From Planctomycetota bacterium (GTDB taxonomy: Bacteria; Planctomycetota; Phycisphaerae; Phycisphaerales; UBA1924), in assembly GCA_018968885.1 (NCBI GenBank), contig JAGWZK010000002.1, positions 284,132-348,131 of the forward strand: DNA of 64,000 nucleotides, given 5' to 3'. The notes beneath the pieces were generated by a model. The model had not been told where the DNA came from and searched no databases. It was given only the letters and a program-made list of their open reading frames with translations. Positions 1 to 9,275 of this stretch are shown here, in pieces. Position 1 is the first letter of the stretch. Each line of letters opens with the position of its first letter. The position numbers and the translations under genes are program-made.

Positions 1-261
1 GGCGGCGGGCTGTAGCCACGGGTGAAGCAGCGCGACCGCGCAGCGGACCGCCGCGCAACCCGTGGTGAACAAGATGTTTCACAAACCCGCCCCGGCAGGG
101 GCGGAGGAGTTGTGGCGCTCGTTTCCATCGCGCCATGCCATCGAGTGGTCACCGCTTCTGCAGCCTTGCTCGCTCTTGCGCCGCCGCTTCAGCGGCGGTA
201 AGGCGACACCATGACACTCAACAGCCCGTTTCAACGGGCTTCAACTCCAACGGCTCCAGAA
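1..261. repeat. REP-like hairpin cluster at left edge
   Basis: No convincing gene is seen here. Four inverted repeats follow one another: an 8-bp arm CCACGGGT at 16-23 paired with ACCCGTGG at 58-65; CCGCCCC/GGGGCGG around GGCA at 87-104; CCGCCGCT/AGCGGCGG around TC at 181-198; and AGCCCGTT/AACGGGCT around TC at 223-240. The arms differ in sequence but the last two share the same format of 8-bp arms and a TC centre. This resembles REP (repetitive extragenic palindrome) clusters; no transposase is visible in the window. Confidence 0.6.
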
Positions 262-801
262 TCACTTGGACATCATGGTCGCGACCCGCAATTCAGTCAG
301 AACCGATTGGCCAAGATCAAACAACTTGGCATACGCGCTCGTACCGTTCTCAATTGATGCAATGTCGCAGTCGATAAAGCGAACACCTTTGAACGTGAGC
401 AGATAGAAGCGAACTCTTCCTTGTGCGGGATACGGAAACTCCGTCGTTGGGCTCGACGCATCGAATACCCCATCAGCGGCACGCACAAAACGGATCGCTG
501 CGGCTCGCACGTTTTCGTGGCCCTCACCGCCGATGATGCCAAAGGTGGATGTTGTATAAAGACTGGCACTTCCAGATGAACTGCTGAGCACGGTCGCAGT
601 GTGATCACCGATGGGCCACTCCATCAAAACGGCATAAAGCCGTGGGAATTCATCCGTCGGCTCTGCACCAAACGCTGCGGGAGCACTTGCAAGCATTATC
701 TGCCGCAACCCCTTCCCGGCAGACTCGGGGTTCGACGTTGGGATCACAGGGGGCTTGGAACGTGACCGGAAAAGAAACGAGAAGAGTTTCACCGCACTCA
801 T
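262..801 (-). CDS. Hypothetical protein, 179 aa
   Basis: Not recognised. The 179-residue product has no clear signal peptide; the first 25 residues are basic and Ser/Pro-rich, followed by an alternating hydrophobic/polar body that reads like a mixed alpha/beta globular protein (segments such as FPRLYAVLMEW, TVLSSSSGSASLYTTS, RFYLLTFKGVRFIDCD). No catalytic motif can be named. It is isolated between a hairpin cluster and a divergently placed gene. The coding assignment rests on length, normal composition and absence of a competing frame. Confidence 0.6.
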   Translation of the reverse strand: MSAVKLFSFLFRSRSKPPVIPTSNPESAGKGLRQIMLASAPAAFGAEPTDEFPRLYAVLMEWPIGDHTATVLSSSSGSASLYTTSTFGIIGGEGHENVRAAAIRFVRAADGVFDASSPTTEFPYPAQGRVRFYLLTFKGVRFIDCDIASIENGTSAYAKLFDLGQSVLTELRVATMMSK

Positions 802-981
802 TGTTCACCGCAGCTCGTTCCGCTGGCACGCGATGATTACCAGTCAATCAAGAAAAGTGACCTGCGAAATCGAAAGTCCGACACTGTGGCCAATTTTCCA
901 CCCTTGATGAATCGGTCCAAAACGCAACCCCCTTCCCCTTCACCACTTACAACATTTACCAAACAAAATCCACTCAATCAC

Positions 982-1010
982 TTGTCGCACACCAAACATT
1001 TCTCTACAAT
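982..1010 (+). promoter_or_regulatory. Sigma70-type promoter candidate
   Basis: TTGTCG at 982-987 and TACAAT at 1005-1010 are separated by exactly 17 bases, in an AT-richer stretch, 44 bases before the start codon of the gene at 1055. This is one of the best consensus-like promoters in the window. Confidence 0.5.
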
Positions 1011-1054
1011 ATCCGTACATACTCCGCACAAATCATACTCACAAGGAGTCCTCC

Positions 1055-1789
1055 ATGGTGTGCATCCCCACTTCCCTCCCCGCCCAACCACAGCCCGTCG
1101 ACCCCTACCCCACCCTCTCCCTCGCCGATGATGACCGCGCCCTCCTCCAACGCGCGGTCTTCGCGAAATTCGATCTTCCCTCCCTCGTCGTCTGCGATGG
1201 CCATCAGGCCCAGCGCACCCTCTGCACCCTCATCGCCTGGTTCGATCAGCCCCACATCCGCGCTGCCTGCGATGCCGTAGTCGCTGCCTTCAAACGCGCT
1301 GATGCCTACGCCACCCAGCTCCGCGAAAATGAACTCCACAAATCCATCGAAACCCTCGTCGCCGCCGCCCTTTCCATCGTCCGCACGCAGCAGACGCTCG
1401 ACCCCGCCCACAACGCCAACGCGCCAGCGCCCGACTCTCCCGCCGCCAAAGCACTCCTCACCTCCACCACTCGCGCCCTCGCCACCATCCGCGAAGGTCG
1501 CCAACTCGTGAGCGCTGCCATCAAGGCCGGCCTCCAAGCCGTCGCTCCTAAATCACCCCGCGCTTCACGCCGCAAACCTCACTCAACACCCGACTCCACC
1601 GCCAGCACAACTTCCAACTCCGGCCCAGACTCCGCCGAGCCCACCGAATCCAATCCATCTCTCACGTCACCCATCGCACACCAACTCGACGATGCTCTCA
1701 CGCAAGCTCGTCATCGCGCACTCGAGCAGGCGCACTACACCAACGCAAGTCAGCGCGATCACGCCGCGCCGATTCCCGCCGGTGCTTGA
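1055..1789 (+). CDS. Hypothetical protein, 244 aa
   Basis: Not recognised. The start is well supported: AAGGAG lies six bases before the ATG and a consensus-like promoter lies upstream. Residues 20-160 look helical with repeated Ala/Leu patterns, suggesting a helical bundle; residues 165-215 are a low-complexity Ser/Thr/Pro linker, and the short C-terminal part is helical again. No signal peptide or membrane segment is seen, so it is probably cytoplasmic. It is convergent with the glycosyltransferase gene downstream. Confidence 0.7.
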   Translation: MVCIPTSLPAQPQPVDPYPTLSLADDDRALLQRAVFAKFDLPSLVVCDGHQAQRTLCTLIAWFDQPHIRAACDAVVAAFKRADAYATQLRENELHKSIETLVAAALSIVRTQQTLDPAHNANAPAPDSPAAKALLTSTTRALATIREGRQLVSAAIKAGLQAVAPKSPRASRRKPHSTPDSTASTTSNSGPDSAEPTESNPSLTSPIAHQLDDALTQARHRALEQAHYTNASQRDHAAPIPAGA

Positions 1790-1817
1790 TGCGGCTGATG
1801 AATCTGCCTTGGGGTGG

Positions 1818-1877
1818 CACCAGTCTCCCGACTGGTGGGTATTTCTTAGCGCTCAGTACTCAGCACGCAGAACTTCC
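1818..1877. repeat. Hairpin plus heptamer-period repeat
   Basis: CACCAGT/ACTGGTG around a CTCCCG loop (1818-1837) is followed at about 1849-1877 by a degenerate 7-bp-period tract. Read on the minus strand the tract contains AGTACTGAG-type units and begins directly after the stop codon of the glycosyltransferase gene. Confidence 0.5.
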
Positions 1878-3097
1878 TAAGCCCGGCACGGCTCTCCATC
1901 CATGCTCGAAACTGCCTTCATCGCCCCAGGTGAAAAACTGCCATCCGCCGCATACCCACTCTTCTCTAACATCTTCAAACTCGCTTCCACCACTCGCTGC
2001 GCCGCTCTCACATCGCCCAATCCCTTTGCCGCGGCACTCATCTTCGCCCGGCGCTCCGCACTCAGCGCAATCGCCCGCGCCCCCCGCGCCGCCTTCACGC
2101 CGTCATACTCCAGTTCGGCCGCCCCCGCGCTCACCAATCGCTCAGCATTCCGCTCTTCCTGCCCCGGAATCGGCTTCACAAGCACCATCGGCAAGCCAAC
2201 CGCGCACGCCTCCGCCGTCGTCAACCCCCCCGGCTTGCTGATGAGCACGCTCGCGATGCTCATCCACTCCGCCATCTGCGTCGTATACCCAAGCACCTGA
2301 CACGACATCATCCCACTCTGCGGCGTCCGCTCCAAGGGCATCATCTCTTCCTTCAACGCCGCGTTATTCCCGCACACCACCACCACATGCGCCTCGCCCG
2401 CCTGACCTGCTGGCTGTGCCATCAACTCGCGCACCACTTCACCCAATCCACCCAATCCCAATCCGCCACCCGACACCAGAATCACCGCCCGCTCATGCTG
2501 CACACCAAGTTCGCGCCGCGCCGCCCCGCCATCAATATTCGCAAAGCGAGTGTGAATCGGAATACCAGTCACCTCCACCCGCCCTTCACGCACACCCGCC
2601 TGCACCGCCGTGCACTTGGCTTCGTCCGAAGCCACCAGCGTCAGATCCGCGTGCGGCGTCAGCCACAACCCGTGCGGATGCTGATCCGTCACACACACCG
2701 CCAAGGGCGGCTTCATCGTTCCATCCATCCGCGCCCAGCTCAGCACCCGCCCACACAGAAAGTGCGTAGTGATCACCATATCCGCGCTCTGGATCAACGG
2801 ATGCCGCACTAGGTCGCGCATCACGTGCGACTCGATCCGGTGCCCCATGCCGCGCGTTGGCTCAAACACATCCGAGAAGTCATACAACTTCCCCGTCAGT
2901 TTCGGCGCGTGGCGAATCATCCGCAGATACCCGTCGCGATACGGCACCGCAAACCAACGCGGCGCCAAATCCAGCGCCTCGATCAACTCCACCTCAAGCG
3001 TTGCATCGCGCTCGCGCAGCGCACTCATGATCGCCTTGGCCGCCATCGAATGCCCGCATCCCACCGCCACCGTACACAACGTGACCCGCTTGCCCAT
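1877..3097 (-). CDS. MGDG-synthase-type glycosyltransferase (MurG-like fold)
   Basis: A 406-residue GT-B glycosyltransferase of the monogalactosyldiacylglycerol synthase / processive diacylglycerol glucosyltransferase type. The N-terminal acceptor domain begins with a GCGHSMAAKAI loop (about residues 13-23) and contains the family's DLAPRW region; the C-terminal donor domain has a VSGGGLGLGG loop near residue 208 and the nucleotide-sugar motif SKPGGLTTAEA near residue 288. It probably transfers a hexose from a nucleotide sugar to diacylglycerol on the inner membrane face. Its start lies one base beyond the stop of the upstream phosphoesterase gene, so the two are co-transcribed; GAGGTG inside that gene's end is a likely ribosome site. 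Sugar and acceptor cannot be read from sequence. Confidence 0.88.
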   Translation of the reverse strand: MGKRVTLCTVAVGCGHSMAAKAIMSALRERDATLEVELIEALDLAPRWFAVPYRDGYLRMIRHAPKLTGKLYDFSDVFEPTRGMGHRIESHVMRDLVRHPLIQSADMVITTHFLCGRVLSWARMDGTMKPPLAVCVTDQHPHGLWLTPHADLTLVASDEAKCTAVQAGVREGRVEVTGIPIHTRFANIDGGAARRELGVQHERAVILVSGGGLGLGGLGEVVRELMAQPAGQAGEAHVVVVCGNNAALKEEMMPLERTPQSGMMSCQVLGYTTQMAEWMSIASVLISKPGGLTTAEACAVGLPMVLVKPIPGQEERNAERLVSAGAAELEYDGVKAARGARAIALSAERRAKMSAAAKGLGDVRAAQRVVEASLKMLEKSGYAADGSFSPGAMKAVSSMDGEPCRA

Positions 3098-3098
3098 A

Positions 3099-3935
3099 TC
3101 AGCCCATCACCTCAAATGTGAGCATGCCATTCATGGGCGACTCTTCCAAAGCCACCTCTTCCTGGCTCGCGTATTTCACTTCCAGCCCGTGCTGGGCCAG
3201 CACTCGCTCCACATCCAGCAATTCTAACCGCCCGTCAGCGTGTTCCACCAACGCGCTGCTCCGCTCGATCCAGTCGCCGCAATTTGCGTATATCAGCCCA
3301 TCCACCTCGCGCAGTGCTGGCTGGTGAATGTGCCCGCACACCACGCCGTCCAGCTCGCGGCGTTTGGCCTCACCCATTAGCGCCTCTTCAAAGTTGGACA
3401 TAAACGTGCACGCACCCTTGACTTTGCGCTTGATCGCCTGGCTGAAACTCCACTTCTTCAGACCCACGCTCTGGCGGGCAAAGTTCACCACGCGATTCAG
3501 CATCACCAACCGGTCATACGCCCAACCCCCCAAGATCGAAATGAACCGCCCGTTCTGCACCACCAAGTCATACTCATCGCCGTGCGTCACCAGCATGGAT
3601 TTGCCGTCGGCAGTGCGATGCACAGCCCGCATGGCGATTCGCACGCCACCCAGGTCCAACCCGACGTATTGCCTCAGCGCGTCATCGTGGTTGCCAGGGA
3701 TGAGCACGACGTGCGTGCCGCGCTTGGCGTGCTTGAGTACGCGGCGGATGATCTGGTTGTGCGAAGTCGGCCAGTGAACCTTGGACCGCAACGCCCACAA
3801 GTCCACGATGTCGCCGACGAGATACAGCCGCTCACAGCGGATGTTCTTGAGGAAGATCGAGAGTTCCTCGACCTGCACGCCGCGCGTGCCCAGATGGGTA
3901 TCACTGATGAAGACTGTCCGATACTCCAAGGTCAT
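3099..3935 (-). CDS. Metallophosphoesterase, LpxH-like
   Basis: A 278-residue calcineurin-like phosphoesterase. Motifs in order are FISDTHLG, VGDIVDLW, IPGNHDD, VTHGDEYD and CGHIHQP, i.e. the full set of metal-binding D, H and N residues. The layout matches UDP-2,3-diacylglucosamine pyrophosphatase (LpxH) and its relatives. An open frame extends 18 codons further upstream, but I chose the ATG at 3935 because AAGGAG lies five bases before it and the phosphoesterase fold begins right after. It is the first gene of a two-gene unit with the diacylglycerol-type glycosyltransferase, suggesting a role in envelope lipid metabolism. LpxH function itself is an inference. Confidence 0.85.
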   Translation of the reverse strand: MTLEYRTVFISDTHLGTRGVQVEELSIFLKNIRCERLYLVGDIVDLWALRSKVHWPTSHNQIIRRVLKHAKRGTHVVLIPGNHDDALRQYVGLDLGGVRIAMRAVHRTADGKSMLVTHGDEYDLVVQNGRFISILGGWAYDRLVMLNRVVNFARQSVGLKKWSFSQAIKRKVKGACTFMSNFEEALMGEAKRRELDGVVCGHIHQPALREVDGLIYANCGDWIERSSALVEHADGRLELLDVERVLAQHGLEVKYASQEEVALEESPMNGMLTFEVMG

Positions 3936-4134
3936 GCGCACTCCTTGCCCCGTGAATGACCAGCAGCAAAGGTCAGCGGAATAACGCACGCCTTCCGGTG
4001 ATCCTCATCGGCAGATTGTGCCATGCCGCAATGAACCTCCAAGCCGTTCAGGTTGGAGTTGATTGAGTTCTTACGACTTCTTCACACGATGTTGACAACT
4101 TATGTGAAACCCGAGTCCGAGTATGAGCGTTTGC

Positions 4135-5844
4135 CTAGCCCCGCCACTTCTGCGCAATCGGCATCCTTCGCCCCGAACCAAACGCCACCGAAGTGATCTT
4201 CAATCCCACCGCCGCCTGGCGCCGCTTGTACTCCGCAATATCAATCATGCGGCACACCCGCGCCACCAGCGCGTGCTCAAACCCTGTCGCCGCCACAATC
4301 TCATCCACACTCCGCCGCTCTTCCACTCGCGCTTCCACCACCCAGTCCAGCACCTCATACTCCGGCAGTGAGTCCTGATCAGTCTGGTTCGGCCGCAGCT
4401 CCGCACTCGGCGCCTTCTCAATGCTCGAATGCGGAATCGGTTCACAACCAAATCCGCACGCCTTCCACTCCCGATTCACCCACCGCGAAATCGCATACAC
4501 CAGCGTCTTGGGCACGTCGCTCAAAACCGCCAATCCACCATTCATATCTCCATACAGCGTGCAATACCCCACCGCCATCTCGCTCTTGTTCCCCGTGGTC
4601 AGCACCATCGCACCGGTGCGATTGGACAAAGCCATCAGCGTCGTTCCGCGGCAGCGACTCTGCAGATTCTCCTCAGCCAAGTCCGGCAATGTCGCACCTA
4701 GCTCGGCCTGCTTCTGCTGGAGAAATACCGGATTTATCACATCCGCAAACGCCTCCACCGGTTCCGAAATGCTGATCGTCGGGCACGCGATTCCCAGTCG
4801 CTTCGCCAGGTCATACGCATCGCTCTTGGAATGTTCGCTCGAATATGGCCCCGGCAGCGCGACTCCCAGCACGTTCGCCGCGCCCAAGGCATGCACCGCC
4901 AACACCGCCGTCAGCGCCGAATCGATCCCGCCCGAAAGCCCGATGATCACTTTCGAAAAGCCGGTCTTGTGCAAGTAATCGCGAATCCCCAGTGATAAGG
5001 CCCGAAACGCCACCTCTTCCCGCGCTGCGCTCAATAGCGGATCATTCACCTCTCCGTGCATCGCATCCGTGTCGAACACGGTTACCGCTTCAGCAAATCC
5101 CGGACCCGCGCACACCAATCGCCCTGCCGCATCAATCACTGCAGCGTGCCCATCGAAAATCAACTCGTCGTTCGCACCCACCTGATTCACCGCCGCCACC
5201 ATCACCTTGTGCCGCGTCGCGTGCATCCGCATGATCTCGCGATGCCGCGCACCCTTGCCCAGGCCGAAGGGACTCGCCGAAGGATTCACAATGATCGTCG
5301 CGCCGTTGGCCACCAACTCCGGCACCGGGTCAGCTCGCCCCTCATAGCGCCAGTTGAATCCGTGCTCCTGCCCCTTCCACAGATCTTCGCAGATCGAAAG
5401 CCCGATCCGCACCGACCCCTTGGCTGTCGGCACATCCACGACCACCGCCTGATCGCCCGGCCGAAAGTACCGATCTTCATCAAACACGTCATACGTCGGC
5501 AAGAGCCGCTTGTCATACCAGCGCGTGATCGTGCCACCGCGCAGCACGGCCAACGAGTTCGCCACACCGCCCGTCCCAATCGCTCGCGGCGTACCCACAA
5601 TCACCGTCACACCCGGCTCCACAACCTTGGCCAAGTCGCTCGCCGCCGCTTCGCACGCCCGCACAAAGCTCGCCGACAACACCAGATCTCGCGGCGGATA
5701 GCCGCAGATCGCCAGTTCCGGAAGCACCACACACTCAGCTCCGCGCGACACCGCTTCCGCGACTGCGCGGCGAATCATCGCCACATTGGTTTCAATCGCA
5801 CCCACCGTCGGATTCACTTGCGCCAAAGCCAGTTTCATGCGCAT
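4135..5844 (-). CDS. nadE: Glutamine-hydrolysing NAD synthetase
   Basis: This 569-residue enzyme makes NAD from nicotinate adenine dinucleotide, ATP and glutamine. The N-terminal nitrilase-type glutaminase domain (about 1-260) shows the Glu-Lys-Cys triad: Glu43 in PELAICGYPP, Lys112 in YDKRLLP and Cys152 in LSICEDLW. The C-terminal synthetase domain carries the PP-loop SGGIDSA near 304-310 and the GNKSE motif. Length fits the family. ATG codons at 5844 and 5838 both serve as possible starts. It is the last gene of a minus-strand run with a flippase-like and a GT-C membrane protein; the gaps of 29 and 15 bases suggest co-transcription, though the functions are not obviously linked. Confidence 0.96.
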   Translation of the reverse strand: MRMKLALAQVNPTVGAIETNVAMIRRAVAEAVSRGAECVVLPELAICGYPPRDLVLSASFVRACEAAASDLAKVVEPGVTVIVGTPRAIGTGGVANSLAVLRGGTITRWYDKRLLPTYDVFDEDRYFRPGDQAVVVDVPTAKGSVRIGLSICEDLWKGQEHGFNWRYEGRADPVPELVANGATIIVNPSASPFGLGKGARHREIMRMHATRHKVMVAAVNQVGANDELIFDGHAAVIDAAGRLVCAGPGFAEAVTVFDTDAMHGEVNDPLLSAAREEVAFRALSLGIRDYLHKTGFSKVIIGLSGGIDSALTAVLAVHALGAANVLGVALPGPYSSEHSKSDAYDLAKRLGIACPTISISEPVEAFADVINPVFLQQKQAELGATLPDLAEENLQSRCRGTTLMALSNRTGAMVLTTGNKSEMAVGYCTLYGDMNGGLAVLSDVPKTLVYAISRWVNREWKACGFGCEPIPHSSIEKAPSAELRPNQTDQDSLPEYEVLDWVVEARVEERRSVDEIVAATGFEHALVARVCRMIDIAEYKRRQAAVGLKITSVAFGSGRRMPIAQKWRG

Positions 5845-5873
5845 GAACCTTAGCGATCGGATTCACACCCTGC

Positions 5874-6935
5874 TCATCGCTTGCGCAGCAGCCGATCCGG
5901 CCGCAGCCAGATCAATCCCAACGCGGCAGCACCCAGCAGCGTCGCCGCCTCAAACGCCGTCACCACCAGCGCCACCACGGCCACCGAATCCGCATCCTGC
6001 ACTGCCAGCTTGCGAGCTAGGGCAAGGGCAGCCGCCTCGCGGGCACCCAACGTGCCGCTGGGAACCAAGATCCCGGCGAGGAAATACGTGCTGGAAATCA
6101 TCACCGAAGTGTCCCAGCCGAGTGGTTTACCCAACAACTTAGACACATCGTGAAAGCGCAAGGCCCACACCGCTGTATCCATCAATCGCAGGGCGAGCGC
6201 CAGCCCGAACCAGTAGGGATTGCCGACCATGGCGCAGATGGAATGCAGCTTGGCGAACCAGTTGGAGCGAACGGCCTTCGAAAGCGGATTGATCCTGATG
6301 CGATCTACCACCCCGTGAACGCGAGCCAAACCGGCTTCGCCCGCCGCGAAGCGAGCCATGGAAATCACGATGATGGCCAGCAAAGGAATGCTGATCGCCG
6401 CGCCGATCATCCACACCGCATCAATCGCCCGACGCCACAGCGAGAGTGCTGCCAACGGCCCCAGGATCATCAGCATGCCGCCGGCAACTGCCGCGAACCA
6501 TGCGCCGATGGTGAGCAGTGGCACTTCATCCTTGCGGCGGTGAATCAGGAATCGGAAGATGATGGAGAGCTTGAAGGGGAGAAACGCCAGGAGTGATGCG
6601 ACGGCGTTGGTGGCGATGAGGTCGAGTGGTGAGAGCTTTTTCACTGGGTAGAGCGTTGCCCAGAAGATGAGGCCATTGAGCACCAGACTGCTGAGCGTGA
6701 GCAGGACGAGTTCGACGATGCTGGTGATAGAAGCGTGCCGCAACGTCGCCAGTTGCTGCTGATTCTCAGGTGTCAGTGCGACTGTGATGCACCAATAGAG
6801 AAGTGCGAGCCCGATCATGAATCCGGCAATCTGCACAAACAGATTGGCCGGCAACCGCGACCGCTTGGAAGCAGCAGGTTCGGGCTCAGAAGATGTCGAA
6901 TTCACTTCACTCACTGGCGATGGTAGAAGGAGCAC
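5874..6935 (-). CDS. Flippase-like membrane protein (LPG synthase TM family)
   Basis: A 353-residue multi-spanning membrane protein with about eight hydrophobic segments after a soluble, Ser/Pro-rich N-terminus of some 30 residues. The signature PSGTLGAREAA near residue 300 matches the PGGLGxREA motif of the lysylphosphatidylglycerol-synthase transmembrane / flippase-like family; there is no C-terminal aminoacyl-transferase domain. Such stand-alone proteins often sit beside lipid-linked glycosylation genes, and here a GT-C protein lies just upstream. The start codon is GTG without a clear ribosome site, so the exact start is uncertain. Confidence 0.8.
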   Translation of the reverse strand: MLLLPSPVSEVNSTSSEPEPAASKRSRLPANLFVQIAGFMIGLALLYWCITVALTPENQQQLATLRHASITSIVELVLLTLSSLVLNGLIFWATLYPVKKLSPLDLIATNAVASLLAFLPFKLSIIFRFLIHRRKDEVPLLTIGAWFAAVAGGMLMILGPLAALSLWRRAIDAVWMIGAAISIPLLAIIVISMARFAAGEAGLARVHGVVDRIRINPLSKAVRSNWFAKLHSICAMVGNPYWFGLALALRLMDTAVWALRFHDVSKLLGKPLGWDTSVMISSTYFLAGILVPSGTLGAREAAALALARKLAVQDADSVAVVALVVTAFEAATLLGAAALGLIWLRPDRLLRKR

Positions 6936-6950
6936 AATGCAAAAACAACA

Positions 6951-9275
6951 CTACTTCACCTGATACAACACTCTTCCCTCACCCTGCCACTCGCGGACAG
7001 GTGTCGCATTCGCAGCCAGCCAGCGTTGCAACACCGCAGGTGTCAGCAATGGATCGAGCCAGCCAGAGCGGGCGAGGCGTGACAGTTCGGCGGAGTTGAT
7101 GAGGATGTGGGTGATGCCCGCATCTTTGATCGCCTTCGAAATCGCGGCATCCTGAGCCACCGGCTCATTGGCCACACCCGCGAGCGCGGCGGTGATGATC
7201 GAGCGATCCCACGTCACGTTGTAACGCGGCAGGCCATCACCAATCTCGTTTCCAGGGTCGCCTAATCGCCCACCAAAGTAGAACGGTGTTGAGTCGCCGA
7301 TCAACAGCAGCGAGGAGCCGCCGATACTTTTGAGGTTCATCCATGCCGCGGCAGAGAGGTTGGATTCCAGTTGAGCTCTTTCGGTCGGGTTCAGCACGTT
7401 CCATTCGACGAGTGCCAGTTCGCCACTGAGCATGCCGGGGCCAAGGAGCAGCAGGCCGTTGGGATCGCCGCGGCGCTGCGAACCGAAGATGTTGCCGAGC
7501 GTGAAGATCTGCAGGGCCGTCATCAGCGCGGCAATCCAGAAGGTGATGCGAGAAGCACGGTCGGCACTTTCCCACGTAGCGGATGCTGTGATATCGCGCG
7601 GGCGTGGTGAGAGGGCGAGGGCAAAGAGCGCGGCGGCGGGAACCAGCAGCGGCAGAAGGAATCGGGATTGGATGTGGGTGAAGAAGACCCATGCCGCGAT
7701 TTGCGAGAGGAGGCCCAGCACCAGCAGCGTGCCAAAGCGGCGGGTGTGCGAAGCGAACAACACGTACGCGCTGCTGGCCACGAGGATGAGTGAGAGCCAG
7801 CCGAACTGCGGATGCATGAGGCCGCGATGCTGCGGAGATGCAGGATTGGAGTTATCGGCGAAGAGAAAGAGAGTCAAGCGTTGCAGCAGCGGCTCAGTGG
7901 CGTGGTGCGCACCGGCATAGCGGCTGAACTGCTCGCTGGTCCAGTGAGCATCACCAAAGAGGGTGTGGAGATAGGGGAAGATTGGGTTGCCGCTGTTGAG
8001 GAAGTTTCGCAGCAGCCAAGGGGAAAGAGAGATGAGGCCGACAGTGATTCCAGCGGCGGCAAGTTTGGGCCATGTGCGAACCGGAGTGGTCCCTAAGAGC
8101 AGGATGGCAACCGGTGGGGCACAAAAGAGAATCGCGGTGGGTTTGCAGCCACAGGCGACACCGATGATAAAGGCACAGAGGATGCCGCGGAGTGTGGAAG
8201 AGAGATCACGCTGAGCCGCGATGAGCATGGCTCCGGCAAAGAGGGTGATGACCGCGCCTTCGTTGTACGCCAGTGACCCGGTGACGATCAGCCACGGGGT
8301 GGCGAGGGCGCACGCGCCGATGACCAGGGAAGTGGGCCGTGATGTACCCATCGTGCGGCACAGCGCGGCGATGATCCATGCGCCGAGAACGGTGATCAGT
8401 GCGTGCACGTGTTGACACGCGAGAGCCAGCCATGCATTCTGGCCAGTGGCATCGGGCGTGAGGAGGCCGAAGCCATTGCCAAACCCTGTGGCTTCACGCG
8501 GTGGGAGGCGGCCAAAGTGCGCGAAGGAAGTGAAGACGGCCTCCATGTAACTGGGGAGGTAGGAGTAGACGTTGTGGCGGACGGGGTCGATGCGGTTGGC
8601 GACGAACCACTCTTGCGGCAGTTGAAGGTGGTAAGACAATGCATCAAAGCCACCGAACTCGGTATCCCAGAGCCAGCCGGGGGGGCTGGATGCCGCGACA
8701 AAGAGGATGCCGAGGGCGGGGGCCCAGAAGAGGTATTGATAGGAGGGGCGAGGAATGAGACCGGAGCGGACGCGCTGGAAGAGTGCAGCACATCCCCACA
8801 GAAGCGTGGTGAGACCGATGGCGGGAATGAGCATCGCGCCGATCGGGATGGCACCGATGCGGAAGAAGCCGCACTGGCCGATGATGTGATTCAGCGTCAG
8901 ACCGAGAGAGAGGCCGACGGCGGCGGTGATGGCGGCGGATTCACTTGATGCGGACCAGAACTTGCGAAGAGGAATCGCCAGCCCGATGCAGCCAGCGATG
9001 AAGAGGGTGGAGAGGAGAAATGAGCCCCACCCGTTCAAGATGATGGTGACGAGAGGCGTCGCGGCAGAGACACCGGCGGGTGTGCCGAGGGATGAGAAGA
9101 TGGCGATGGAGAGGAGCGTGGCGACAGCGATGATGCCGAGGCGGATGCCAGCATCTTGCGATGGCGGGCGCGAGAGGTCTTGGGGCGAGGGGGTTGTGGA
9201 TGAATAGGTGTGAATGGTGAGATTCCCCGGTGAGTGGATAGATAGAGTACGGGATGCCGCGAAAGGGAGCCACAT
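6951..9275 (-). CDS. GT-C type membrane glycosyltransferase-like protein
   Basis: A 774-residue integral membrane protein with 12 or more hydrophobic segments between about residues 45 and 580 and a soluble C-terminal domain of about 190 residues. The motif GFDALSYHLQLP in the first large extracytoplasmic loop (near 230) fits the acidic loop of GT-C enzymes that use polyprenyl-phosphate sugars (PMT/ArnT group). The annotated ATG overlaps the divergent fur start by 22 bases and I find no in-frame alternative ATG, GTG or TTG nearby. It heads a run with the flippase-like gene and nadE. Donor and acceptor are unknown. Confidence 0.75.
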   Translation of the reverse strand: MWLPFAASRTLSIHSPGNLTIHTYSSTTPSPQDLSRPPSQDAGIRLGIIAVATLLSIAIFSSLGTPAGVSAATPLVTIILNGWGSFLLSTLFIAGCIGLAIPLRKFWSASSESAAITAAVGLSLGLTLNHIIGQCGFFRIGAIPIGAMLIPAIGLTTLLWGCAALFQRVRSGLIPRPSYQYLFWAPALGILFVAASSPPGWLWDTEFGGFDALSYHLQLPQEWFVANRIDPVRHNVYSYLPSYMEAVFTSFAHFGRLPPREATGFGNGFGLLTPDATGQNAWLALACQHVHALITVLGAWIIAALCRTMGTSRPTSLVIGACALATPWLIVTGSLAYNEGAVITLFAGAMLIAAQRDLSSTLRGILCAFIIGVACGCKPTAILFCAPPVAILLLGTTPVRTWPKLAAAGITVGLISLSPWLLRNFLNSGNPIFPYLHTLFGDAHWTSEQFSRYAGAHHATEPLLQRLTLFLFADNSNPASPQHRGLMHPQFGWLSLILVASSAYVLFASHTRRFGTLLVLGLLSQIAAWVFFTHIQSRFLLPLLVPAAALFALALSPRPRDITASATWESADRASRITFWIAALMTALQIFTLGNIFGSQRRGDPNGLLLLGPGMLSGELALVEWNVLNPTERAQLESNLSAAAWMNLKSIGGSSLLLIGDSTPFYFGGRLGDPGNEIGDGLPRYNVTWDRSIITAALAGVANEPVAQDAAISKAIKDAGITHILINSAELSRLARSGWLDPLLTPAVLQRWLAANATPVREWQGEGRVLYQVK

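Noticed and set aside
5056..5853. 265-codon plus-strand frame
   Set aside because: Antisense of nadE, His/Arg-rich composition typical of shadows.
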